Shown here: piece by piece, positions 50,918 to 59,062 of the stretch
Layout: the number at the start of each line of letters is the position of its first letter
Position numbering within the stretch: the stretch's first letter is position 1
DNA from: Nitrospira sp.
GTDB lineage: Bacteria; Nitrospirota; Nitrospiria; Nitrospirales; Nitrospiraceae
Direction: 5' to 3'
Assembly (NCBI GenBank): GCA_024998565.1
Contig: JACOEM010000008.1
Coordinates: 179,280-243,279, forward strand
DNA length: 64,000 nucleotides
The notes under the pieces: model-generated
What the model was told of the DNA's origin: nothing
The model's database searches: none
Seen by the model: the letters and a program-made list of their open reading frames with translations, nothing else
Program-made: the position numbers and the translations under genes

Positions 50918-52573
50918 ATGGAATCCATTCTCTATATTTTTCTCCCCTGCAAGAAGGTCTACCCGATCGGGGTCACCTATCTGGCCGACTTCATCCATCG
51001 CCGGAAACCGGAGGTGCGGCAACGCATTCTCGACCTCTCGTTGTTTTCAGAGTCACAGCGTAGCCAGGCGATTCGGGATGCGGCACTTGACTTCAAGCCG
51101 GACCTCGTCTGCTTTTCATGGCGGGACATTCAGATTTTCTCCCCCCATGAAGGCGATGCCTCGCTGGAACATGCCTTCAATTTCTATTTCGCCGGGAACC
51201 CCATCAAGCGGGTGGCGGCGTCGTTCGCCGGGCTGAAGCAGCTCTATCGCTACTACAGCCACATTCGCGCCAACCTGTCGTACCCCTGGCTGATCCGGAA
51301 GGAATTCCCTAACACGCAGATCATGATCGGTGGCGGCGCCTTTACGGCCTTTGCCGACCAGTTGATCGAAAAGCTGCCGGAAGGGACCATCGGCATTTTA
51401 GGCGAAGGGGAAGACGCGATCCTGAAGGTGGTTAACGGCGAATCGCTGGAAAACGAGCGCTACATCGTTCGCGAGGGGAAACAGATACGCAAGGGCAATC
51501 AGGGTTCACCGGCGCTGCTCGATGCCTTAACCGTCGATCTGCCTTATCTCACCTCCATTTTCCCGCAGCACGCCTCCTACATGGATGAATCGATCGGCGT
51601 GCAGACGAAACGGGGCTGCCCGTACGACTGTGCCTTCTGCCTATATCCTTATATTGAAGGCAAACGCGTGCGATACCGGCCGCCGGAAATGGTCGTCAAG
51701 GATATCTCCCAGCACTATCATCAGTGGGGTGCCCGGCGTTTCTGGTTTACCGATGCCCAGTTTATTACGGGAAAGGAAGCCTATCCCCAGTGCACGGAAA
51801 TCCTAGAACGGATTGTGAGTGAACAACTGGAGATCGAGTGGTCCGGTTACATCCGCACCTCGTTGATCACACCGGAGCTGGCCAAGCTGATGGTGCGATC
51901 GGGTGTCGGAGATCTGGAAGTCGCCATCACCTCCGGATCCCAGGAAGTGTTGAATAACCTGCACATGGGCTTCAAGCTTGAACGGCTCTACGACGGGTGC
52001 CGGTACCTGGCGGAAGCCGGCTTCAAGGGCAAGGTCATCCTCAACTATTCACTGAACTCCCCGAAGGAGACGGAAGAAAGCCTGCTCCAGAGCGTCGAGT
52101 CCTACAAGAAGGTCGCGTCGATCCTAGGTGAGGAGCGCGTGTTCCCTCTGATGTTCTTCCTGGGGATCCAACCCAATACAGACCTGGAACACCGGCTCCT
52201 CGAAGAAGGCTATCTCTCGGCCGGGTACAACCCACTGATGCTGACGCCGACGAGCATTCGCAAACTCCTCTATAATCCGGCACCGTTGAACAAACTCATC
52301 GCGAAGGCCTGCCTCGCCGCATGGGAACGAAAAGAAGGAAGCCGCGATCCCCGAGCCTGGACCGGATCCCTCTCCCAAACCGCTTCTCAAACGACCCCCT
52401 CCGGTCCGAAGCCTGACACGGCCCGCTATGCCGATGCGAATCTCATTCGCGGCATTCAGAACAACTCCGGAAGGGAAGCGCTGCTGACCCTGGAGGAGAT
52501 ACTTCGCTCACGTCGCCCCGCTCAGCCGACCACCGCCAAGACGGAAAAGACGGCTGTGAGTCCAATGAGTTAG
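50918..52573 (+). CDS. B12-binding domain radical SAM protein
   Basis: A 551-residue radical SAM enzyme. The [4Fe-4S] motif C-x3-C-x2-C is in TKRGCPYDCAFCLYPYIEGK (about residues 228-247). The first 170 residues have the cobalamin-binding-like Rossmann layout (FLPCKKVYPIGVTYLADFIH, KPDLVCFSWRD, IMIGGGAFTAFADQLIEKL), but the usual D-x-H-x-x-G is not clear. The C-terminal part (about 430-551) is a tail rich in Pro, Ser and Thr. It resembles the BchE/P-methylase class in layout. It precedes a cassette with PCP_red domains and another radical SAM enzyme, so a role in tetrapyrrole or related cofactor chemistry is possible but inferred. Confidence 0.75.
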   Translation: MESILYIFLPCKKVYPIGVTYLADFIHRRKPEVRQRILDLSLFSESQRSQAIRDAALDFKPDLVCFSWRDIQIFSPHEGDASLEHAFNFYFAGNPIKRVAASFAGLKQLYRYYSHIRANLSYPWLIRKEFPNTQIMIGGGAFTAFADQLIEKLPEGTIGILGEGEDAILKVVNGESLENERYIVREGKQIRKGNQGSPALLDALTVDLPYLTSIFPQHASYMDESIGVQTKRGCPYDCAFCLYPYIEGKRVRYRPPEMVVKDISQHYHQWGARRFWFTDAQFITGKEAYPQCTEILERIVSEQLEIEWSGYIRTSLITPELAKLMVRSGVGDLEVAITSGSQEVLNNLHMGFKLERLYDGCRYLAEAGFKGKVILNYSLNSPKETEESLLQSVESYKKVASILGEERVFPLMFFLGIQPNTDLEHRLLEEGYLSAGYNPLMLTPTSIRKLLYNPAPLNKLIAKACLAAWERKEGSRDPRAWTGSLSQTASQTTPSGPKPDTARYADANLIRGIQNNSGREALLTLEEILRSRRPAQPTTAKTEKTAVSPMS

Positions 52574-52610
52574 ACCTTATTCACAGGCCCATGCACGCCC
52601 CTCGGTTTGC

Positions 52611-52640
52611 TTGCATTCCCCGAGAACACGGTGCTATCAT
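52611..52640 (+). promoter_or_regulatory. sigma70-like promoter of the PCP_red cassette
   Basis: TTGCAT (52611-52616) and TATCAT (52635-52640) are 18 bp apart, giving a start near 52647 and a leader of about 90 bases. Confidence 0.5.
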
Positions 52641-52665
52641 GCCGCTTCTTTTGGGGTAAAGTTCC

Positions 52666-52681
52666 ATTCAACCGTTTGAAT
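52666..52681. promoter_or_regulatory. 16-bp palindrome in the leader, possible operator
   Basis: ATTCAA-CCGT-TTGAAT spans 52666-52681, about 20 bases into the predicted transcript and 58 bp before the ATG at 52739. Confidence 0.4.
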
Positions 52682-52738
52682 TCTCGGCGGTTCTCTGATC
52701 TCATCCCCCTGTAGAGTGTTTGCCTAGGAGGCGTCTCG

Positions 52739-54850
52739 ATGTACAAGACCATTTATATCCCGGTCGATAATTCCGACCATTCCAATACAGCCGTCGACGT
52801 TGGAGTCGAATTGGCGAAAACCTACGGCTCGAAGATTGTGGGTAGCCACGTCTACGCAGCCAAGATGCACGATAAGCGTTTCAAGCAGATGGAGGCCGGC
52901 CTTCCCGAGGAATATCACGACGAGAAGGAACTCGATCGCCAGCGCCAGATCCACGATTCGCTGATTACCCGCGGACTCCAGATCATCACGGATTCCTACC
53001 TCGACTACGTGGATAAAAAGTGCAACGAAGCAAACCTGCCTGTCGAGCGCCGTTCCTTAGAAGGACGCAATTGGAAAGTGCTGGCAGAAGACATCAATAC
53101 CAATGCCTATGATCTCGTCATCATGGGTGCCTTGGGCGTCGGAGCGGTCAAGGACAGCGTGATCGGCAGCAACACCGAGCGGGTCCTACGACGCGTACGC
53201 AACTCCGACATGTTGATCATCAAGCAGCCGACTCCGGTCGGCACCGGCAAGATCGTCGTGGCCGTGGACGGTAGTCCGTACTCCTTCGGCGGACTCATGA
53301 CCGGTTTGGCGTTAGGCAAAGCGTTTAATGTGCCGGTCGAAGCCATCTCCGCCTTCGATCCCTACTTCCATTACGCGGCGTTCCACAGCATTTCCGGCGT
53401 CCTCAACGAAGAAGCCGGCAAGGTCTTCCGCTTCAAGGAGCAGGAGAAGCTGCATGAAGAGGTCATCGACAGCGGTCTGGCAAAGATTTATCAGTCGCAC
53501 CTGGATATCTCCCGCGAGATCGCCCAGGCCGAGCAGACCGATGTGAAAACGACCCTCCTGGACGGGAAGGCCTTCGAGAAGATCATTCAATACGTGCGGA
53601 AGGAAAATCCGTGGCTCCTCATCGTGGGTCGCATCGGCGTCCACAGCGACGAGGATATGGATATCGGCAGCAACACGGAAAATCTGCTCCGCTCCGCGTC
53701 CTGCAACATCCTGGTATCGAATCGGAAGTATGTGCCGCCGATCGATACGCAGGCGGAATACACTATCGCCTGGACCGAAGAAGCCTTGCGCCGGATGGAG
53801 CGAATTCCCGTGTTTGCCCGCGGAGTCGCCAAGACCGCCATTCACCGGTATGCCATTGAGAAGGGCCACACGATCATCAGCAATACGGTCGTCGACTCTG
53901 CCGTCGGCCATATTCTCCCCAAGGGAGCGATGGACGCGATGCGGGCCTTAGGCGGAAATCTGGACGCCGCCGGAATCGATCGCGACAAGATGCAGGCCGA
54001 CGATTCAGTCGCCCAGGACCTGATGGGCTCCACGCTGAGCGGAATGATGACCCAAGTTGTGGAGGAAAAGCCGGCTCATAGCCCCGGCACGCAGGCCTAC
54101 CTGGATCGGATGAGCCAGAACTACTTTGTCTGCGACGGATGCGGATATATCGGAAAGGGCGACACCCCGGTGAAGTGCCCGGTGTGCAGCGCCGAAGGGG
54201 ACCGCTTCAAGCAAGTCGACAAGACCATCTTCGAAGCAGCTGCCAAGGCCGAAGGTGGGCTTGAGACCGATGTGGCCTATGACGATATCCCGATGCAGTG
54301 GACCAAGGATGCGAAGGAAGCGATTCGCGCCGTACCGGCCGGGTTCCAACGCCGTCGCGCCAAAGCGAAGATCGAGAAGAGCGCCCGCAAGCTCGGCATG
54401 ACCACAATTACGCTGGAATATGCCGGTCCGATGATTCAAGAAGCGGCAGCTGAAGACTATACGCCCATCTTTGCAAACAAGGGTACGGGAACCACGGCTC
54501 AACAATCGCCTGCGGCAGCCGAAACCAACGGAACCGAGGCTCATGCCAAGAACGGCCATGGCGAAGAACCGGCTCCGGCTCCTCAGGAAACCCTGTCGCC
54601 CTATACCTGGACGCCGGATGCTCAGGGTCGTTTGGATCGCGCACCGGAAGGGTTCATGCGGGAATGCACCAAGGCCCTGATCGAAAAACATGCCGACAAA
54701 ATCGGCACGACGGTCATCACCCTGGAAGTGGCGACTGAGGGAATTGAGCAGGCGAAGGGCTACATGGCCGATGCCATGAAGACCGGCAATCTGAAAGATA
54801 TGATCGCCAACTTGACCGGCTCCTCCAGCAAAACCGGAGCGAACCGGTGA
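52739..54850 (+). CDS. universal stress / PCP_red / rubredoxin-like multidomain protein
   Basis: A 703-residue protein; aggagg precedes the ATG. Two universal stress protein domains fill about 1-155 and 160-315 (YIPVDNSDHSNTAVDVGVEL; VVAVDGSPYSFGGLMTGLAL), each with G-(S/I)-N-T-E. Then PCP_red domain 1 (about 339-390, IAWTEEALRRMERIPVFARG), a rubredoxin-like knuckle pair (about 460-500, CDGCGYIGKGDTPVKCPVC), PCP_red 2 (about 518-565, MQWTKDAKEAIRAVPAGFQR) and PCP_red 3 (about 621-675, YTWTPDAQGRLDRAPEGFMR). PCP_red is known from the C-terminus of the dark protochlorophyllide reductase subunit BchB. There is no signal peptide. The stop overlaps the next gene (TGATG). A redox or tetrapyrrole-binding role is inferred. 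Confidence 0.82.
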   Translation: MYKTIYIPVDNSDHSNTAVDVGVELAKTYGSKIVGSHVYAAKMHDKRFKQMEAGLPEEYHDEKELDRQRQIHDSLITRGLQIITDSYLDYVDKKCNEANLPVERRSLEGRNWKVLAEDINTNAYDLVIMGALGVGAVKDSVIGSNTERVLRRVRNSDMLIIKQPTPVGTGKIVVAVDGSPYSFGGLMTGLALGKAFNVPVEAISAFDPYFHYAAFHSISGVLNEEAGKVFRFKEQEKLHEEVIDSGLAKIYQSHLDISREIAQAEQTDVKTTLLDGKAFEKIIQYVRKENPWLLIVGRIGVHSDEDMDIGSNTENLLRSASCNILVSNRKYVPPIDTQAEYTIAWTEEALRRMERIPVFARGVAKTAIHRYAIEKGHTIISNTVVDSAVGHILPKGAMDAMRALGGNLDAAGIDRDKMQADDSVAQDLMGSTLSGMMTQVVEEKPAHSPGTQAYLDRMSQNYFVCDGCGYIGKGDTPVKCPVCSAEGDRFKQVDKTIFEAAAKAEGGLETDVAYDDIPMQWTKDAKEAIRAVPAGFQRRRAKAKIEKSARKLGMTTITLEYAGPMIQEAAAEDYTPIFANKGTGTTAQQSPAAAETNGTEAHAKNGHGEEPAPAPQETLSPYTWTPDAQGRLDRAPEGFMRECTKALIEKHADKIGTTVITLEVATEGIEQAKGYMADAMKTGNLKDMIANLTGSSSKTGANR

Positions 54851-56253
54851 TGGGAAAGTCACTGCCGGTTCTCAATTTCCCGTTCCTTGGAGATAAGCTG
54901 GAGTCTCTCCAGCAGCAAATCTCGAAGTTCATCTCCCCGACCTCTCCTTCGGCTGCGCCGAACGACGGTCGCACGGTCGATGACTTCAAACCGTATCTCG
55001 TCGCGCTGAACCTCACCAAGCGCTGCAACCTCAAGTGTGATCACTGTTATCTCGATGCTACGACCAAAGCCGGCGGCGGGTCGGATGAGCTCAGTACGGA
55101 AGAATGCTTCCGGCTCATCGATCAAATTGCCGAGGTGAACAAGGGATGCCTCCTCGTGATCACCGGTGGAGAGCCGCTGGTACGTCCCGACATCCTGGAC
55201 ATCGCCCGCCATGCCGTTGGACTCGGCTTCATCGTCGTGTTCGGTACCAATGGCATGTTGATCAACGATCGCATGGCTAAAACGCTGGTCGAGATCGGCG
55301 TCATGGGCGTCGGCATCAGCATCGACTCGCTTGATCCGGACAAGCACGACAAGTTCCGCGGCGTTCCCGGTGCCTTTGTCAGCGCATTGGCCGGCATCGA
55401 GGCTTGCAAACGCAACGGTCTGCAATTCCAGGTTCACTTCAGCGCGCAGCCCATGAACTATCAGGAATTGCCTGCAGTCGTGGAATGGGCCCATACCCTT
55501 GGCGCACGGGTCCTGAACGTGTTCTTCATGGTCTGCACCGGACGCGGCGAAGAACTGACGGACATCACACCCCAACAATACGAAGAAGTGCTGGGCTATC
55601 TCGTGGATTGCCAGGACCAGTACAAAGACATGCTGGTACGCGCCCGTTGCGCTCCGCATTTCAAGCGACTGGCCTACGAAAAAGATCCCAATTCCCCTCT
55701 GACCAAAGCCACCGGATATATGGGCGGAGGCTGCCTGGCAGGGACGAATTACGCACGAGTCACTCCGAACGGGGAACTGACCCCCTGTCCCTACATGCCG
55801 CTATCGGCCGGGAATGTTCGCGAGACGAGTTTTGTCGACTTGTGGGAACGCTCGGACGTGTTCAACTCCTTCCGCTACCCTCAACTCAAGGGCAAGTGCG
55901 GCGATTGCGAGTACACGGACATCTGCGGCGGCTGTCGGGCTCGACCCTACGTCGATCACGGCGACTGGCTCGACGAAGACCAATGGTGTCTGTACACCCC
56001 CAAGGGTGGAGACAAGATCAAAGTCGCCTTCAACACTCCGGAAGAGACCGATATCGCATGGGACGAGGCCTCGGCGCTTCGACTCAGCCGAATCCCCTAT
56101 TTCCTGCGAGCCATGGTCAAGAAGGGCGTGGAGCGCCATGCCCGGGAAACCGGAATCGCGATGATCACCGTTGAGTTGATGGAAGAGCTGCGGAAAAAGC
56201 GCTTTGGAAACGATGCGCCGGTCTTCAATTTCGATATGCGAGGGAAGGACTAG
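54850..56253 (+). CDS. SPASM radical SAM protein with C-terminal PCP_red domain
   Basis: A 467-residue radical SAM enzyme. [4Fe-4S] motif in LNLTKRCNLKCDHCYLDATT (about residues 56-75); GGEP motif in VITGGEPLVRPDILDIA; the SPASM auxiliary cluster cysteines in GGCLAGTNYARV, LTPCPYMP and CGDCEYTDICGGCRARPY. This resembles the NirJ/AhbD group that works on heme precursors. The last 60 residues form a PCP_red domain (IAWDEASALRLSRIPYFLRA). The ATG at 54850 shares one base with the upstream stop (GTG 54847 is an alternative). Coupling to the three-PCP_red protein suggests both act on one substrate. Confidence 0.85.
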   Translation: MGKSLPVLNFPFLGDKLESLQQQISKFISPTSPSAAPNDGRTVDDFKPYLVALNLTKRCNLKCDHCYLDATTKAGGGSDELSTEECFRLIDQIAEVNKGCLLVITGGEPLVRPDILDIARHAVGLGFIVVFGTNGMLINDRMAKTLVEIGVMGVGISIDSLDPDKHDKFRGVPGAFVSALAGIEACKRNGLQFQVHFSAQPMNYQELPAVVEWAHTLGARVLNVFFMVCTGRGEELTDITPQQYEEVLGYLVDCQDQYKDMLVRARCAPHFKRLAYEKDPNSPLTKATGYMGGGCLAGTNYARVTPNGELTPCPYMPLSAGNVRETSFVDLWERSDVFNSFRYPQLKGKCGDCEYTDICGGCRARPYVDHGDWLDEDQWCLYTPKGGDKIKVAFNTPEETDIAWDEASALRLSRIPYFLRAMVKKGVERHARETGIAMITVELMEELRKKRFGNDAPVFNFDMRGKD

Positions 56254-56322
56254 GAACCCGGGCGCCACGCAGAGCCTACGCTAGCCCCAGCTACATTCGC
56301 TGCTCGCCCTGACCGATCTATA

Positions 56323-56838
56323 ATGGATTCCGTACAAAGCATCTTCCTCGATCTGAATCAGCTGATTCCGATCGTCAATCACTGGCTCCATCTCCTCTCA
56401 GCTGTGATCTGGATCGGCGGGCTCGCGTTCATCGTGATGGCCGTCAAGCCGGGGCTCCGTGAAGCCGCCCTGCCCAAGGAATATGTTCGCCCGATTACCG
56501 ATGCATTTTACAAGCATTATAAGCGGGTAGCGGGGATCCTGCTGGTCGTCCTGCTGTTCACCGGCGGCATCAACCTCCACTACGTCAATCAGATCTTCGT
56601 CTCCCAGACGGGCCAGGGCATGCAGAACCATCCCAAGTACCTCTGGATTTTCTGCATCAAGCTGATCCTGGTGCTGTGCCTCCTCACGCTGTTCCTCTAT
56701 ACCGTCATTTTCAAATCGGATCAGGACGAGGAAGAGGAAGGCGAAAACTACGAGTCGATTCCGTTTCAACGCGCTGCGCTCTGGATGGGCTTCTTCATCA
56801 TCCTCTGCGCCGCTGCCATGAAACATCTCCACCAGTAG
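56323..56838 (+). CDS. CopD/HemJ-like four-helix membrane protein
   Basis: A 171-residue membrane protein with four helices. Histidines lie near helix ends (NHWLHLLSAVIWIGGLAFIV; YKHYKRVAGILLVVLL; INLHYVNQIFVS; MKHLHQ at the C-terminus), a layout seen in CopD- and HemJ-like b-heme proteins. An acidic loop (DQDEEEEGENYE) separates helices three and four. There is no Shine-Dalgarno; a TATAAT-like string overlaps the ATG. It is 69 bp after the radical SAM gene and may belong to the same cassette, as a membrane electron carrier. Family assignment is moderate. Confidence 0.6.
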   Translation: MDSVQSIFLDLNQLIPIVNHWLHLLSAVIWIGGLAFIVMAVKPGLREAALPKEYVRPITDAFYKHYKRVAGILLVVLLFTGGINLHYVNQIFVSQTGQGMQNHPKYLWIFCIKLILVLCLLTLFLYTVIFKSDQDEEEEGENYESIPFQRAALWMGFFIILCAAAMKHLHQ

Positions 56839-57184
56839 CATCGCTTCATCCCAAGCTTGCGTTCGCCATCTGCGCCGTATCTCTTCAGATACCCCATACG
56901 CTTGCCCCCCATTCCCTTTCCACACCAGACTAGGCGGGTTTCAAACCTGCCCCCGCCACGCATCCCGCTCAAAAAATAAATGGCTTTCGTGTACCGATCC
57001 AGGTACCCTTCCCGCGCTTGTGGCATATGAGTTGCTTCTCAACACTTGGGTGCGTGCGGCGCTTGCCCTATCGCTGCCGTCGCAATGGGCGAATGAATAG
57101 TGAAGGCGCGTCACGTTGACCAACCGCTGGATCGAATATGCATTACCCGTTCAGATAATCTCGCCCACCATGAGGAGATGAACC
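56839..57184. other. intergenic region before the diheme cytochrome
   Basis: A 346-bp gap with no convincing gene. The right end carries a possible promoter (57116-57142) and a clear Shine-Dalgarno (gaggaga) at about 57173-57179. Confidence 0.6.
57116..57142 (+). promoter_or_regulatory. possible promoter of the cytochrome gene
   Basis: TTGACC (57116-57121) and TATGCA (57137-57142) are 15 bp apart, slightly short for sigma70. The leader would be about 35 bases. Confidence 0.35.
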
Positions 57185-58918
57185 ATGCGTTTCTGCCCCC
57201 GACGTGTCGTGGCGCTTGCTGCCGTCCTGTTCGCATTGTCGACCGTACATTGCCAGGCGATTGACCTGCCCCCTCCCCACACGGGCAGTTCCTCCGACAC
57301 TCAAGGATGGACGGAGCAAGACCGGCAACAGTGGTACCATACGTCCGCCGGGACCCAACTCCTCCCTTATGATTGGTTTGTCGTCCTGGAAGACGAACCG
57401 CTGAAGAACAATTTCGCCCGAACCGGCATTATCCCTGACCCGACCCATCCCGACAAACTTCCGATCGGATTTGCAAAGGCCGAAGGGCCGAACGTCCCGG
57501 AGCCGACCATTGGGTTGACCTGTGCATTCTGCCACACGACTCAATTTACCTACCGAGGTAGCCCGGTTCGTATCGAAGGGGGGCCATCCCTCCAATACAA
57601 CCAGCGTTTCCTGCAAATACTTCTCGAAAGTCTTGGTGAGCTGAAAGCGCCTGATAAATTTCAGGCCTTCGCCGTTCGTGTCTTACACCGCCGTGGACAG
57701 CCGGTGACTCCGGAGAATATCACCGCCTTAGCCACACAATTTTCACGAGTCATGAAGGATCTGATCGCGAGAGGCGGAAGAGATGCCTCCCCCGCACTGT
57801 GGGGGCCTGGACGGTTCGATGCGCTCGGGCGTGGCGGCAATACGGTCTTCGCGCCGCTCAATCCGGACAACCTCAGGCCTGCCAACGCGCCGGTGAGTAT
57901 TCCGCCGCTTTGGGGCGTATGGGAATATGACTGGGTGCAATGGGCGGGCTCCATTCAACATCCGCTCGCCAGAAATATCGCCCAAGTCATCGGGGTAAAT
58001 GCCGCCCTCTTCTCCTGGACAAGAACCTCTCCGCACACTCCTTCAGAAAAGCAGGAGATCTTTCGGTCGTCGGTTGATGTGGCCTCGTTGAAAACCTTGG
58101 AAGACCTTGCGAAGCGGCTGCACCCGCCCAGATGGCCGACGAGTTTTCCTCCGATCAATCGAGAGTTGGCTGCAAGAGGGAAGGATCTGTATCACGGCCA
58201 CAAGCTCAAGGGCCTGCCGAATCTCTGCGCCCATTGCCATGTCGCCACGAAGCTCGATTCGCCGAATCCAAACGGCCCGAGCCTGCACGTCACGATGATC
58301 CCTCAGAAAGAAGTCGGCACCGACAGCCTGTATCTGGAGAATTTTTCCCGACGTACCGTCGATCTCGAACGTCTTGGGTTGGGCCGACTCTCGGCCAAAG
58401 ACGCTTCTCAATTGGTGACCACGGAACTGATGGCACTCAACGGCGCGGGGAGCGACCCTGAGTACCAGCATCTCACCAACACCTGGCGCGACAAGGCCCA
58501 ATACATCGCACGCCCGCATCTCGCCGTCTGGGCAACCGCTCCATTCCTTCACAATGGGTCTGTTCCCAACCTCTACGCATTGCTCTCTCCGGTTAAGGAT
58601 CGGCCGTCCTGCTTCTATCTCAGTCCGAACATGGAATTCGATCCGGTGAAGGTCGGGTTCGTCGTCTCGGAATGCAACGATTCTCCGACCTTCCGCGATC
58701 CATTGGCAGGGTTTGAGTTTAAAACTCAGCTTCCGGGCAACAGCATGGAAGGGCATGAATTCAAAGGGGCTGACTGTGGGGCCGGGGTGACGGAACCCGG
58801 CGTCCTAGGATGTGAGATACCGGTCGCTGATCGCTGGGCCATCATCGAATACTTGAAGACCTGTGATCTCGACCGTTTGGTTATCCGTGATGCCCCGGCT
58901 TGCAGGGATCTTGAATAA
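57185..58918 (+). CDS. secreted diheme cytochrome c (RoxA/MauG/peroxidase-like)
   Basis: A 577-residue exported protein (signal MRFCPRRVVALAAVLFALST). Two c-type heme sites are present: CAFCH (about residue 113) and CAHCH (about 350). The C-terminal stretch ATAPFLHNGSVPNLYALLSP is typical of the diheme cytochrome c peroxidase/MauG superfamily, and the length and spacing fit the RoxA-like branch, which includes rubber oxygenases. Substrate unknown: peroxidase and oxygenase are both possible. Shine-Dalgarno gaggaga. It follows the PCP_red cassette but has its own promoter-like region. Confidence 0.78.
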   Translation: MRFCPRRVVALAAVLFALSTVHCQAIDLPPPHTGSSSDTQGWTEQDRQQWYHTSAGTQLLPYDWFVVLEDEPLKNNFARTGIIPDPTHPDKLPIGFAKAEGPNVPEPTIGLTCAFCHTTQFTYRGSPVRIEGGPSLQYNQRFLQILLESLGELKAPDKFQAFAVRVLHRRGQPVTPENITALATQFSRVMKDLIARGGRDASPALWGPGRFDALGRGGNTVFAPLNPDNLRPANAPVSIPPLWGVWEYDWVQWAGSIQHPLARNIAQVIGVNAALFSWTRTSPHTPSEKQEIFRSSVDVASLKTLEDLAKRLHPPRWPTSFPPINRELAARGKDLYHGHKLKGLPNLCAHCHVATKLDSPNPNGPSLHVTMIPQKEVGTDSLYLENFSRRTVDLERLGLGRLSAKDASQLVTTELMALNGAGSDPEYQHLTNTWRDKAQYIARPHLAVWATAPFLHNGSVPNLYALLSPVKDRPSCFYLSPNMEFDPVKVGFVVSECNDSPTFRDPLAGFEFKTQLPGNSMEGHEFKGADCGAGVTEPGVLGCEIPVADRWAIIEYLKTCDLDRLVIRDAPACRDLE

Positions 58919-59062
58919 CGGATCACCGCCGGGGAACCAGGCGCGCGCCGACAGACACAACGCTGCACGGAGGGCCTCGCCTCCCGAGGACAGGTACGTT
59001 ATGATCTGGCCGCCGGGGCACTCCTCCGTCACGCGGCATCGACCGAATCGGGCGGCTTCCGT

